Below, piece after piece: positions 48,067 through 61,654 of a DNA stretch of 64,000 nt. Under the pieces are notes generated by a model that saw nothing but the letters and a program-made list of their open reading frames with translations, ran no database searches and was not told the DNA's origin. Position 1 is the stretch's first letter. Every line of letters begins with the position of its first letter. A program made the position numbers and the translations under genes. This DNA is from Lanius collurio (Eukaryota > Chordata > Aves > Passeriformes > Laniidae): the NCBI GenBank assembly GCA_020086605.1, contig JACBWW010000028.1, positions 5,834,397 through 5,898,396 on the forward strand. The letters run 5' to 3'.

Positions 48067-50889
48067 CAAATAAATGCCCTCCACACCTTGACTGAGTAAT
48101 TTTGGAGAGGGGAAAATGGAAAAATAGATTAAAGAGACAATCACTTTGCTGCACTCTCCATGAACCAGAGACCTGGACAAAATAGCCTGTTAGGTCCTAA
48201 ACTACCACTCGTGTTTGAGAAGGACATCCTAAAGATATCAGAACGACCCCTGTGAGAATGGGTGGAGTGACCTCTCTGCCCAGATACTTCACCACTGTCA
48301 GCATTCCAGCGGTGGCTGGCTTACACCAGGGTTACTCCTCACTCAGTAGCAGTCAGTGCATTCAGTCTGAAGTATTTTGACAGGTAGGAGGATACCATGG
48401 CACAAAGCCATAGTACCAGTGTTGAAGAGAGAGGGGAAAGGCTTTGCCAAAATATACTCCCTCAAAGGTAGCTGCTTGCTGTAATCACACATCATTTATT
48501 GAGTATGAAAGACAGTGATACAGGCTGGGTGCAATGACCTTGCAATTTATTTCACTTTTCTTTGTCACCGACAAGACACAGCTGGGTCAAACTGAGGTTC
48601 TTACCTGCTATCTTACCAATATGTGCTTTTTTCCCCCCCTGCCTAGCATTAGTTTTCCTTATACAAACCAATTAGGAGAAATTCCTGTTCAGAAGTTAGC
48701 AGGTCAGACAGAGTGCAGGTGTTTACACTGACCCAACTCAACTGCTCTCTGCTGAATCTGTCCAGAACACTATCCAGCATGTCTGCAGACACCATAGAGA
48801 CCTTGGAGACCTTGCCTGTGTTTGCTCTGAGTGGAAGGGGAGACCACCAGGACTTCTCCCAGAGATGTTCCAAATACTCATTGTCCTTGCCAGGCGCATA
48901 ATGGCATTTATCAGCCTGGTGCAGCACAAATACAGTGTTGAGGTTTTTTTCAGATAGCATTTCGGGAACATCTTAGTGCATCAGCCTGAGTTTCTCATTA
49001 TTGGAATGTACAGACCTTACTAAATATGTCAGGACAATTCCATGTATCACATAGTTTCCCTGAGTTTTAACAGGTTCATTAGCTTTGTGACAAACAACAT
49101 TACCACATATAAGATATTTATACAGAATAAGATGGAACATATATCAAAATATTAACCTTGTTAGGCAGCTCCATGTTTTACGTGCTGTCCAGTGTCTGAG
49201 TTCTTCTCTTATCTGCAGGTCCTTTTGTTTAAGTAATTAGGGTATTTTGTTGACATTAAAAGGCTTGGAGGCTTGAATATCATAAAGAGTTTAAAATTAA
49301 ACATTCACCTCCTTCCACTGCACCCAAATTCCCTTTCAGTCTTCTCATGGCATGCAAACTGTGCCATACTCCCTGGAAACTTGACTGATTTCATTGAACT
49401 CTAGACAACCAGGATAAGTATATTGTTGACACATAAGCAGATAAGATGATGTGGGCAAATTTTGGCAGGTGACCATCTAGTGACATGACAAATGCGTTGC
49501 TTTCAAGCCATGTGCCATAAACTAGCATGAATGCACTGCCTTTTTTTTTGATCCACAGCACACATTGCATAGATGGGGGAGTTAAGAAATCTGTTCTTAT
49601 AAAACATGAGGTAGTAAACATGGATTTCTCTTATTAATGGGTTTACCTGCAGAAAGACACTAAGTCTTAAGGCACATAGTTGCTGAGGATCAGAATGTGT
49701 ATTCATTCATTGAGTACTCCTGTGGCAAATATCTCTTTGTTCCAGCAATACTGAAATCTTTTATTTTTGGTTTATTTTTCCTAATTGATATTCAGAAAAT
49801 GCTCACTTTTATTTTCACCGGAAAGCAATGCATTATTTCATTTTGGCTAATCAGATCTTCTCCGTGTTACCCTTTTCTGTTTGTGTTTTATAGAGAGCAA
49901 CATTATGTTTTACATATGCTTGCCTGATCTCTTGCTTTGAGGTAAAAAAATACATAGAGCAAAATGCAGACCAAGAATTTTCCGTTGTAAATGAAATGAA
50001 AGCAAAATATTCACCGCTGTAGTACTTTTACGAATCAAAGGGTAGGAGAAGGATTTAGGATTCTCTCTGATGAAAAAAAGAGAAAAGACTATAGAGAGTA
50101 CTAAGATTCCTGGATACAGCCACAGAAGGCAAAGGCAAACAAGGTAAGAAAAATGTTGTGTATGCCCCCAGTCTTTGCAACATTTACTCCCAGGCACTTG
50201 GGATGCTGTTAAACAATAACACCCTATGATGATTTTACAAGAGCAAAAGGAGACAATCTTCAATACTGGTAGAGCCATCTAAGCACTTCTGAATTCCCCA
50301 CTGAGCTGGGATACAGCCAGTTTAAGAAAGGGTTCTCACAAGCACCACATGGTGGATGTGGCAGAACTCAGCCTATAGGTTCCGACTGAATCCCTTCTGT
50401 ATTTCGTAACACTTAAAGTCATGCAAAAATATATCATGCTCAAGGAGCTTGAAAAACAAACTCAAATAGATAAAATATGGCTGGGGAAAATCAGCTCATG
50501 AAACCCAAATCTGACATTAGTTTTTGGACTTCCCATTTCTCTGGGAATTATAACATAACATAGCCTTTGGGCCATCAATTAAGGAAGTCTTTGAGATTTT
50601 TACTATTTGCACAACGTGAAACGTAAAGTTTATCTATTTTCCTGTGGTGCCCAATGAGAAAATGATGGCACTGGTTTCCAAAACTGAACTTTAATATCAA
50701 CAAACTAAATACTGATTCACAGGCACTGCTAGTGTAAATGTCCTGAAGTACAGTCCACATCAACTCATAGTGCTTCTTAGAGGAAAAACTCATTAAAAAT
50801 TCTATTTCTTGCGGCTTTCTGGTTAACAAGCTTATTAGTTTCATTAATGAAGCCTTAGACTCCAGTACTTCTCTTCATCTCTCTTTCAG

Positions 50890-50942
50890 GTCATACATCA
50901 ATACACCTTCTGGAATGTATGCTGTGAAGACATATAAGGCAG
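50890..50942 (+). other. Candidate internal coding exon
   Basis: Fifty-three bases follow a strong polypyrimidine tract and acceptor (TTCATCTCTCTTTCAG, ending 50889) and end in CAG before the consensus donor GTGAGA. One frame is open throughout (17 full codons, one base left over at each side). The splice signals are the best in the window. The peptide is Tyr/Lys-rich and not recognised. Confidence 0.28.
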
Positions 50943-52221
50943 GTGAGAATCCTCTTCCAGCATCAAAGCTGGCTAACAGCTCTCAAAGAAATGGGAGCCC
51001 TACATATAAATGGAATTCCTGTGAATTTTTTAAATGTGAAAATACTTTTTTGTTGTTGTTTTGCTTTTTGATTTGTCATCTTCAAGGAGCTATCTGCTTT
51101 CTTTCTTGTACTTTTGGAGTTTCCTGTTGCTGCAGCTCACTTTTCTTGCCACAGAAGAGAGATGTACCTTGCATAACTCCCAATATTTTGGGGGTATTTC
51201 TCAGATTCCACACTGAAATGGACAGTTGCCACCCAAACGATTGCTCAGTCAACAACAACTGCAAATCAACATAGTTCTTCCATTTTTAGAAGCAAATGTC
51301 CCATTAAAAGACACCGGACATGCATTAAGCTCTCTTTTCTTATGTATTTTCAAGGCAAGGGGGTCTTTGCTATCAGGCATTCAGAAATTCAACAGGTTTT
51401 TCAACTTTCAAAATTCTTTTTCTTGAAAATATAGTACAGGAATAAACAAAAAGGTCCAAGACTAATGAGTTGTATTATAAAAAATCCAGTGCTTAATATG
51501 CTCTCTTTGTGCACAAACTTGTTTAGTTCTTTTTCATTTTAATCATGGTTTATAAACTGAAGTTTCACAATCCAGCTGCTAGCATTGGGTATCCATTCCA
51601 AAGCAGCACTTGAATGGAGAGCAGCCCAGTTGTAGCAAAGGATGTTACTGGTTTTTCCAGCTGGTCCCAAATTTGACAATGGCACTGGCTGCAGAATAAT
51701 GCAGATATAGTAACAGTTCCTGAAAGATCAGAAGAAAGGTGGGAAAAAGAATTGCAAAGGAGGTTGAAAATTGATTGCACAAAATTCTGCAACAATTTAT
51801 ATTATTGAAATCCAAATTTAGCATAACTAAACAGTTTCAATAAATCATGGGTGGCCCGCATTGCATCATCATGGAGTGTAGAATGTTATGATTTAATTCT
51901 CCAGGCATTTTTCATTAATTTTACAAACTATTCTGTTTTGTAGAGTAATTTCCTGCCATCAGGATTACATTGCATATAAGAACCTTCTAAGAAACAGGCT
52001 GGATTTTCCCCTAGAATTTTTTTTAACACGTGAGATTCCTGTAAGTAGATGAGCGGGAGGTCAGCCATCACTTTTGGCCTGGATTTCAGTCATGGTACTG
52101 GCATCAGATCCATCCTGAAAGAGTAGAGAAGGGAATCTGATGTCCAGATGAGACTGCAAGCATCTGCCAAAGAAGTGAGGGAGGGAATGAGCTGCTTGGA
52201 TGCAACACTGGATACTCATTG

Positions 52222-52248
52222 TGTACTCAGTGTACTCACTGTACTCCT
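52222..52248 (+). repeat. 9-bp tandem repeat, three copies
   Basis: TGTACTCAG, TGTACTCAC and TGTACTCCT follow one another directly, preceded by a partial related unit (ATACTCATTG). Confidence 0.8.
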
Positions 52249-52775
52249 TGTGATACACAGCATGTGCAGACCACAACATAAATTCAGTCAGAGTAGGGAA
52301 AAATGGGCTGGGAATGTCTCGAGATGATTATGAACAATTACCAGCATAATTTCTGTGCTTATTGCATTTCCATTTTCTTCAGTGAAAAGCTACTCTGCTT
52401 CTGATAGCTCTTCTATAGCAAGTCATTTCACTGAGTTCTCTTTGTACTATCATCTGTGAAGAACACAGAAAACAGCAGCAAAGGAAAGAGGAAGAAGCCA
52501 GAAAACAAAAATTCAAGAAAAACAATCTGCAAAATAGTGTAAGAGTAAAAGGAAAACAAAATGCACATTTAACAGACCAAAATGTTGGAAGGCAGGCAGG
52601 GAGGATCATTATAGTCCTGGTGCTGTTAAGGACTTTTCCCTCTGTCTTTAAATTTTCACATCAGTTTGCTTCAAGAATCAGAATGAAAAGCAAAAAAATT
52701 TAAGTTTTAAAAATTGACCTATGCATATTGTCAGATAGGAGACAGATGAACATAAGGCAGTGCCATGAACCAGAA

Positions 52776-52820
52776 ATTTCTTGAGGTCCATTCCAACTCC
52801 ATCTCCTACGATCCCATGAT
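52776..52820 (+). mobile_element. CR1 LINE tail, about 45 bp
   Basis: Only the last bases of a CR1 remain: 'cttgaggtccattccaactcc' followed by a diverged terminal repeat, CCTACGATCCCATGAT. Short, but the word order is typical of CR1 ends. Confidence 0.7.
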
Positions 52821-53854
52821 AAAGCAGAATGTTATCAGAGAAAGATACCTGACTGACAAAAGTAACTGATCATGTAGAACAAATGTGAGAGGCAAAATCA
52901 TGTTTTAAAGAATTCTTAAGAAAATACTGTACAGGATTTATATTCTGACAGAATGATCTAAGTGATTTTGGTTTATGTTTCAGGATTACTATTTGCTTCA
53001 CGTGAACTGGAACACTTGTTTCTGTTGGATGCTTCCCTTTTAAAAAAATCCCCGGTGACTTCTTTTTCAGATATAAATAAAATTGAAAAAATATGTAAAG
53101 TGTGGGTGAAGGAGGAAAAATAACAGATCCAGACTCCCTGGTACCATTCAGCAGCAGAAGATGCCAAACACAACAAGTATGTTTTACAAGCATTACCAAA
53201 TAGTCACCTTTCTCATGAAAACCCCGAGGCAAGAAAAAATGACAGTTTAATTCTGTGTCTCTTGATAAGCACTTTCAAACAATCCATAAAATGTGAGTAT
53301 CTCCAATGTAGTGAGAGAAAATGAGTGCTTGCTCTCGCCTTTACAGCCACAGTCTAAAACCAAGCATACCCAGCAGAAGTTATGTGGGTCTAGTATTAAG
53401 AGATGGGACCTTGCAACCTAGAATGAAGTGACCCAGTCTGTTCCCTATTCTAAGGCCACGTATACATAGACTACTCATGAAAAACTTTGTACAAAATACC
53501 GTGCAGTGTCTCTTGAAAGAGTTGGTCCATATGTCATCAACAAGTCACATATTAGAAAGCTTACTTATTATCTGCCCAAAGCTTTCCCACACGCAAATAC
53601 AACTTCTTGCCACATTATGAGGGAGATGCAAGATTGTTCACCACTGCTTTTCTTTACACTGTTCTTTAAAACATCTCCTATATTATGTTAATATCACGTC
53701 CTTCATTTCTTCCTCAGATTTTCCTCAGAGATCATGTTATTTAAATTTTTATCCTTTTTGTTGCTGTTTCTTGAACACTACAGTACTTTTAGTTAGTCTA
53801 CATATTTCCTCTGCAGACACACAAGATTCTTGACCTGGGGCCTAAACATTAAGT

Positions 53855-53867
53855 AAAAAAAAAAAAA
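53855..53867 (+). repeat. Poly-A run, 13 nt
   Basis: Simple homopolymer. No SINE or processed pseudogene body precedes it. Confidence 0.9.
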
Positions 53868-54701
53868 TCTTTTTCTCATGCCTTATGAAAATGCTGCTGT
53901 TAATAACCCCATAATGAAAGTTGCCTACTCTGCAGATGATATTTTCTTTTCTTATTGGTTAGTTCTTGTTTTGCTTTTGTGTATTTCATATTTGCTTCCT
54001 GATTGATACTTTTTTTTTAAATTCTAGCAGATAATTTTCAAGTTGTTTTATTTAATAATTTAATCCTTTTTCATTCACCTATCAGTGCAAAGTTATTATG
54101 CCTGTATCTGTTTCATCAACTAACTCATATATGAAGGACTGACCAAGACCTGTGCTATCACCTTTACATCATCTTGGCATTTTGGCTGTGAAGCATTGAC
54201 TATTCCTTTTTGATGTGGCTTTTTGACTCCCTGTTGGGGTAGATGGATGAGACAGCTACTGGTTTCAGATAGCTATTCTGGGAAGCAGATGTGTCTTTGA
54301 AAATGCATATTATGGTAATTACTCAAAGCTATCAAGGGAAATGATTTTTCTAAAGACAAAAATTACTTAGGGTTTTGGTTCAGTAACATGCAATGGCTTG
54401 ATCCAGTAGGTTTGTAATTCTCAGTATTGCAAGTTATTTCTGACTCCTTTTTCCATTTGCATATTCCTCATCTTTTTCAATGGACAATGTGAGATTTTTT
54501 TTCACCTAAGAGGTGCATGGATTTTATTACATTTTTCTGTAGTACATCTTTGTGACTTTTGTTACCCACTTTTTAAGAAGGCCAAAGACAGGCTCCAGTC
54601 ACATTTCTTTCACCGTAAGTTTTGATGTACATAGTTCTCTGTGCAGCTACTTGATCAACACAGAGAAATGGTAATCCCTGTACAATTGAGGTTGGAATTT
54701 A

Positions 54702-54716
54702 CCACCAGAGGGAGTC
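54702..54716 (+). promoter_or_regulatory. CTCF-like motif (weak)
   Basis: CCACCAGAGGGAGTC matches the common vertebrate CTCF core (CCACCAGGGGGCGCC) at 12 of 15 positions by eye, with AGCGCC eight bases further on. A motif of this quality is only suggestive without binding data. Confidence 0.2.
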
Positions 54717-57392
54717 TACCTAGCGCCACAAGTAGAACAAAATACGCTCTGATTTCACAACTTCAGACCATAGACTTTACAAGAAAGTCTGAGAATACAA
54801 AATATAATAACCTGAGTGGCAACCTTGAAGTATGTTCTGAAAATAAACTGTTACCAAGTGTAGTTTAAACACTTCTGTTAGAAAAGGAAGTTGATGTGTC
54901 TTAAATTACTGAACTAATGAAGTAACCTGCAGCTTGTGCCATCTTTGACATAAATGTCTGATAAAAATGAAAGCCAACACAATGTTTTTCTTTGAGAAAA
55001 AATAATACAAGATCCTTTGACTGAGACCAATGAATTTTTCCAGAAGTAACATGCTCATTTAAAATAATAGGTTCCATGTCAACACACAGACTTACCAAAA
55101 GGAAATATATTGTGGGAAATAGCTTAGAGGTATTATAAGAGAACAAAAGGGTCACTAGCACAAAATAGCATTTTCTTCTTTTTTTTTTTTACTCTGGTTA
55201 AAACATAGTATGGGAATTTCCTAATGCTGATGATTTATGCTCAGGAACTTTGAAGAGAAGTGGCTTTGAAACAACATTTGCTCTCTAAACCAGAAAACTC
55301 ATAATTCTTTCTCATAAATCTGACAGCATATTACAAATCCACTAATATTTTCCATTTGATGATTTTTTTTACTATTCTAAAACTTAGATCTAATAAGCAG
55401 CACAATGTCAGCATTTAAGTATTCTATCTATCAGAACATCATAGATGAATATAATTTCTTCTGTTTCAAAAGGCTGAAGTAAAAATGTATAAGCCTCTAA
55501 AAAAAATTGAAAGAATTTATCCAAGATAACACTCAGATGCTATACTGACAATGACCTTAGCTGAGCATATATAAGTTGTTTAGATCATATCAAAAGATGT
55601 GTTACATATTTTTAATTCTACCCTGTTTCCCACACAGTATATGCAAAAACTAAGCAAATAATCATATTTTTATATGCCTCCCTGTGTTCTCACTGGCACC
55701 TTTCAAGGCACCTCCTTAGTATGCCATAAATACAGGCGTGAGAATTCACAGCACCTCAAGATACATCACTCTTCCTTGATCCCCATCCACTCATCTGTGC
55801 TGGAGGATCTTGGGCATATGAAGCAAATTTTTAGATAGCAAAGCAAGAAATCAGTGTCACTGCATGTGTATGCAAAACAGAGTTGTACGCACTGGCTTTC
55901 TAAGTATGCTGCTGACAAAACTTAGCCAAATGTAGGATCAAGCAACAGCCACAATAAACAAAATTGTGGTCTTATCCCCACCACTAAAAACATTTTTCTC
56001 CGAAACGAATATAGGGTAAATCTTCCAAATTTCAATAATTTGATCATTTATATTTTAAAACTTGAAGACTAATTAACCTTATAAGTATTTAAGTTGGTTT
56101 TGCTGAGGCTGAAACTACACCATATGAATGTCTAAGCTTTTCTGAAAGTTTCAAATAATACGTCTAGATCCAGATTTTAGTACTGAGCCAGATCTATTTA
56201 TTTTTGGGGATCTAAAGGTACTGCAACTGAACAATAGTTCAGTCATTAGGTATGACCTAATAAATACTCTCTAAACACAAATCTTGATTCTTAACAATTG
56301 TTCCGAGATCATAATGTTTTCCTCACCTCTACTTATGTGGGCAATTCATTACTTATTTTCCACACAAGAACTATATAATACTTTTAGTCTTGTGTCTCTG
56401 TTACCACGTACAAGTGGGAGTTATTTTCACCTGAGACAAAATCAGTCATGCTTTTCAGACTGCAAACCCAGCTGGATCCTGCCTGGGCTGCCAAAATCAC
56501 TGTACCTCTCAGCTGTCTGGATCAGCCAACAATAACCTCCCATAGGGCAGGGCAACAAAAAACAGAGCCCAAGTGCATCCTCTGCTAACACAGTAGAAAC
56601 TGAGCCAAACTTAAGCTGAACCAGGTGACACATTTGCCCAGAGCAGGTACTGCTTCCAGCCCATGCCTTGAACTGCTGGTTGCCACCAAGTGATCCCCAG
56701 CATGTGGATCTTATTTGTTTGACCATTCCTGTGATGGCTTCCAACAGCGACCACGCCCACGGGCACAACAGGCAGGTCCACTGAGGCGAGTCACCAGAGA
56801 CGGCTCCCAGGCGAGCAGCTGGGGAAACAGGTTTGTAGCACCACAGATCTCAACACCTCTTGGAAAAAAAAGGCTTCAAAACAGTACATATTTTGTAGTA
56901 ACTCAGTTAGTCTATGAAGAGGAAGGTGCATATGTTTCTTGGAAGAAAGTATTCAAAATACTTCGAGGATTTCAAATATATCAAAATAATTAATTACATG
57001 GACTGGTTGTGTTTGCTGTTCTGATAAATCAGCATGTCAGCTGTTTTTAATCTATATTCCCAGAATCAGGCAGGAAGTGGGAGGCTGCTCTTCCTTCTTC
57101 CATTTTTAATCTTAGAACAGCAAAAAAAAGGAGGAACTGAGACATCAGTCCACTATCTTTATATTACTGTGCCAGTACAGTAGCAACTACAGGAAGAGAA
57201 CTTAGAGATCTCCTGGAAAAATATTTTTCGTTTTAACTAAATATTTGTATTTTTCTCAAATACTAACATTTGCTTCTCTTTTGGCTTTTATATATAATAT
57301 ACACACTGATAGAAAGAGATACACTGATAGTCATATTTTGTACACCAAAAGTATATAGAGATATTTAGAGACTGAATATACTTAGTGTGCGC

Positions 57393-57414
57393 ATACATAT
57401 ATATATATATATAC
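57393..57414 (+). repeat. (AT)n microsatellite
   Basis: About eight to ten AT units within a broader TATA-rich region (57290-57480) that also holds related words such as ACACTGATAG twice (about 57303 and 57321). Confidence 0.9.
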
Positions 57415-59124
57415 ACTCTAAAATGAGAATGTATATATTCTTTATACACTACAAATGTAGACTATACACTATTTGTAAGTACTTTGCCTGTATGCAGTGA
57501 TATGTATTTACTTCCCCACCCTTTCACTCTCTATATACTGGTTTATAGTGGCTTTTTCCATTTGGATATGCGTATTTTGGAAAAGACTTAAGATCAAAGC
57601 TACAAAAGATAAAATGTAGCTTGTGTCAAAGCAGACATTTACCTCAGTTACCCAAGGAAAGGACCACAGGTAAGGGAAGAGTTTCTGTAAGTTTTCTGTA
57701 TGGTCAGTACAAAGAGGTACAAGAGATAGGGAGGGGTGATCTAGAGCAAACTGGAATTCCTCTCTAAAGGCGTGTATCTCCTAACTAAATGGGAAACATT
57801 AAAATGAGGATGCTTACATTACTGGAAATTCAATATTGTGCTTAAAAATAGATAAGCAAAAGCTCTTCACTATCTATCTTTATCTGAAAGGCAAAATATA
57901 CCTAGGATAGAATGAGTTTCCTTATGGTGGGCTTGGTTTTCTTTAAGGAGGACAGGTTAGTTGAAATTAAAACAATCCCACCATGTGCTACTCCGGAATA
58001 CTCATGCTTAATTTTATTAGTATCACTTTAAGTTTACTCAAATATTATTCCTAAGTAGATTCAGAGATTTCATTAATTATCTTGCTGGCAAATCATATTT
58101 ATAAACTCTGTTATTGAAATTAGATGCTTGACATCCTTTTTTGATACATGCAACACTAAATTAATCAATGGAAATAAAATATATCATACGATACAATGTA
58201 AAATAGATAAATACATTATTAGAAAGCCACATGCACTTTTCTGCAGCTAAATTTGTTGTTTATGCAAGTCAAGCATTTTAAAAAATCCCTTCTAAGGTAT
58301 TTTAATATTTACCTTTTAAGGCATTTAATTTTAATGAATTGTTACTAAGGTTCCTATCTCTTTATCAATGGATTTCTCTTATCTTATGACTGCATTCTCC
58401 CCTAAGGACTTCACTGAGCTCTTGAAAATATTTTGTTACGTAGGAATTGGAAAGTGTGTTTATTAATTTATTTAGACCCTGTGTTTACTGCTTTCTCAAC
58501 ACTATTGAGACATTAATTTTTTTTCTTACTATCTCTTTAGCACCCCTTATCACTTGAAGTACGAGCTAGACGGAAATAGATTTTTCAAAGCCCAAATTTA
58601 TGCTTCCAGAGGATAAAATTAGCCAGAGCATAGTGAAATAAAATTTGTCAAAAGAGAATTATGTTGCAAAGCCAGAGTTTTGCTTTACACGTCTGGAAAT
58701 ATCTTAAAGAAAAGTAAATATATGTATTAGATACTGTATCAGCTCTAGTGGCAACAGTGCCAGATTCTTCTGTGTTGCTGTTCACTGGATGTTTGCAAGC
58801 CTTCCTAATCCTCTTTGGGAAAGCCATAATCAACATTAAATTGATAAACTAATTGTTATAACAGCCAGAGACAGTGCTATTTGGTGGAAATCAATTATGT
58901 TAGAAGTTTTCCATTTTTCCTACTTATCTTTTGTCTGGTCTGGCTATAATGCAGACAGATGCCCCAAGTCAGTTTACAGCAAAATTGTAAATGATGCAAA
59001 TTACAGCTGCATTTGGGCTGTGAAACTCTGAAATAAAGCAAATTCTGGTTCATGCATATCCACTGTGCAATTTTCAATGAAAAATTGTTTTCACATGCCT
59101 TTATCTTTTGTATCAACCAAACAG

Positions 59125-59138
59125 AAAAAAAAAAAAAA
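59125..59138 (+). repeat. Poly-A run, 14 nt
   Basis: Simple homopolymer in unique DNA. No retroposon body precedes it. Confidence 0.9.
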
Positions 59139-60517
59139 TCTCTGTGGATTGGAGGCTATACTCTGAAAAAAAATGACTGGAGATATTTGAAACAAATTTT
59201 TCTGGTGCCTAGTTCTCCTAATCCATGCAAATGCAAACATTTTGAGAGATATTTGTAACTTAGAAAGCGTTTATTATTTTCTTTCCTTTTAGGGTTCTAG
59301 TTCTTCTAAAGCAGCAGCAGACATGTACCAGTGTGTCTGCAGGGGAGCAAAGAAATTTTTTCTTGGGCTAATTTTGGACTGAGTATTATTAATAGTATTT
59401 GGTCTCAGGTTGATTCTACAGTCATTTTATGATTATTATTATGATAAATACTATAATCAGCCAGAAAGCTACATTTAAGATTAAGGCTCATTAACTTAGA
59501 GAGTTTATAATTTAGGATATGTGTATATGTTTTGCAGAATGAGATTTTTTCATCTAATCACACCTGTTCTCAAGTCAAGCATCTGCCTAAGTATAAGCAT
59601 TCTCTCTTGGCAATGGAAATAGGCACTCATCATTAAATCCCTCCTAGTGTAAGAGTTAAAGATGGATAGGATGCCCCAGAAATCATCTATTTGTTTTTAT
59701 TATCTCCTGCCACAGTCCAAACTAAACTGAATAGCTCTCATTAGATTGCTGCCTTTGAGCCAGCTGAAGTTATGAGTCGCAAACTGTACCCAAAACACAT
59801 ATGAAAAAACCTACAGGAGAACTGAAGTGCATGATTTTGGAAGGAAGTGTTGGATATGCATATTCTTAAAATTCCAACAGTGGTTTCAGAGAGCAGATTT
59901 CCATTCTTTTAGTTTCTGCTTTAAAATCCAGGTGATTTATCTCAAATCAACTGCACTCAGCAAGCTGAGAGGGACAAGCTATTTAAAAGCACTAAAATAC
60001 CTATATAAAACCAGATGCAACACCTCCCTCATTTTGTACATGGGTAATTACAGCAAGAGAACAGATGGAAGCCAAAAAGCTGACCTTCCACAATCTCTTT
60101 GGAGACCCTCTTGGCAAATCCCTAGCAGTGACTTCAAAGTCATGAAAACATATAAAATACATTGTGTCCAGTGTCTGGAATATAAATAACAAATATTGTT
60201 CCTTATCTGTTGCAAAGAACTAGTTGCAATGTCATCCTTGCCTTCTTTTCACATTTTATAAATGAATGAATTAACCAGCACTATAATTTAATATTTCAAA
60301 TTGCAGATCTTTTAGAAAAATACTGTGATCAGTAAAACTTGCTTATGTTACTATGGTAACAACTGAAAACTCTCAGTCATCTTGTGATAGATCAAGGCCC
60401 GCATTACTGCGCGTACAATGAGATATAGATCTAGTTACAGGATTTTTTTACAAAGTGTATGCTTTCAGCAGGTGATTTTTTAAAAATTTTTCTAGAAATG
60501 GACACTTGGAAATCAAT

Positions 60518-60567
60518 TGTTGGTTTGTTTGTTCTTGTTGGTTTTGGTTTGATTTGGGTTTTTTTTC
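60518..60567 (+). repeat. T/G-rich low-complexity DNA
   Basis: GTTTGTTTGTT and TTGGTTTTGGTTTG words followed by a T run. Degenerate, with no fixed unit. Confidence 0.7.
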
Positions 60568-61518
60568 CTTGGAAGTGTTTTCATTATGGTTCTGACCTCA
60601 AAGTTCTCAATAGAGTAAATTTTCCCTGGAACAATTAGATGAAATTGAATGGCAATGTTATATTCATCACTGGTGAAGCCATGATGGTAAGAGTTAGGAG
60701 GCATTGAGCATTTCCTAATGTAGTACCAGAAACTAGCTGCAGAGAAAGAGGATCACCTCTGACCCTGTCTCCCATCTGAGGAAAAGAAAATGATGCATAG
60801 TTTAAGAAATGTGGAATGCATTAAAGAAAAATTCCAAAAATCAAGAAAAATTGCACAGGTCAAGGCCTCTCTTACAGGAAACCTTTTCTTTAACTGGAGG
60901 AATTTTCCAATAGTACATTTGATGTGCCACACAGGAACAGCACCAACAGATACTGTGCACTGACTTGTCTCTGACACTGTATGGAAGGTCCAGCCTCCTT
61001 ACCTCGCTGTTCTCTTTTTCTTGTGTCATCCAGTTTTGGATGAAAGAATTAAGACAACTGACTACATTAATATTAAGAGATACCTCTAAAAAAAGGTGTC
61101 AAAGAATATCCACTGAAATTAATTGATAATTTGAACAACAGCTAGGATTGCAAATGAATCTTTGAATAGATCGACAGTTTCTAATGCTCTTATCTTTAAT
61201 TGAAAATCCTAGCAAATCAGAGAATAGCAAAAAAATGTATCTTGACTTCAGTGATTTAACATAAAAAAATCTTGTAACAATTTACCCTGGATAAAATGAG
61301 TTAAAACTGATTAATAAAGTGCTTCAAATGCCTTAGATGGGACAAGCTACACACCTTACATGATTTTGTTATATTCTATGGAAGCAGGAAATTGGGTCAA
61401 GACAGTTTATAGTTATGGAAGTGTATTAAATTGACTTAGTCATGGACCAGAGGCTTGAAATTACATGATACAAAAATTTTACTGGGCTGTAACTGAACAA
61501 ACGAAATTAGGTCAGAGA

Positions 61519-61654
61519 GATGAGATTAGCTCAGTTGGTCAGAGCATGGTGCTGATAACACCAAGGTTATGGGTTTAATACCCATACAGGCCATTTACTT
61601 TGGAGTTGGACTTGATGGTCCTTGTGGGTCTCTTCCAACTCAGAATATGTTGTG
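61519..61654 (+). mobile_element. tRNA-Ile-derived SINE with CR1 tail (TguSINE1-like)
   Basis: The head, 61519-61593, follows tRNA-Ile through its whole cloverleaf and ends in GGCCA. The RNA polymerase III A box TAGCTCAGTTGG (61527-61538) is intact. The B box GGTTTAATACC (61572-61582) differs from GGTTCGANTCC by the changes expected from CpG decay. The anticodon position reads GAT (Ile). The tail (GGAGTTGGACTTGATGGTCC through CTTCCAACTCAG) is a CR1 3' end, which lets CR1 reverse transcriptase copy the SINE. This architecture was described for zebra finch TguSINE1, which points to a passerine host. It is not a working tRNA gene: the acceptor stem does not pair well and the B box is damaged. 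Confidence 0.88.

Larger units (their letters stand above)
45726..52775. other. Non-coding unique DNA, no gene recognised
   Basis: Mostly AT-rich unique sequence with A/C-rich DNA at 47982-48066, exon-like segments at 47025-47170 (minus) and 50890-50942 (plus) and a small tandem repeat at 52222-52248. A 103-codon minus-strand frame at 48649-48960 has no domain I recognise and is within chance length. Confidence 0.55.
52821..61518. other. Non-coding unique DNA, no gene recognised
   Basis: AT-rich sequence with A runs at 53855-53867 and 59125-59138, a CTCF-like word at 54702-54716, an AT-repeat region at 57290-57480, a GC-richer patch at 56440-56840 of unknown nature and T/G-rich DNA at 60518-60567. 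Confidence 0.6.

Noticed and set aside
48649..48960. 103-codon minus-strand frame with coding-like look
   Set aside because: Frames of about 100 codons are expected several times over in 64 kb of six-frame AT-rich sequence. No domain, homolog or supporting splice signal was recognised.
61519..61593. Functional tRNA-Ile gene
   Set aside because: The acceptor stem pairs poorly, the B box is mutated, and a CR1 tail follows directly, so it is a SINE head.
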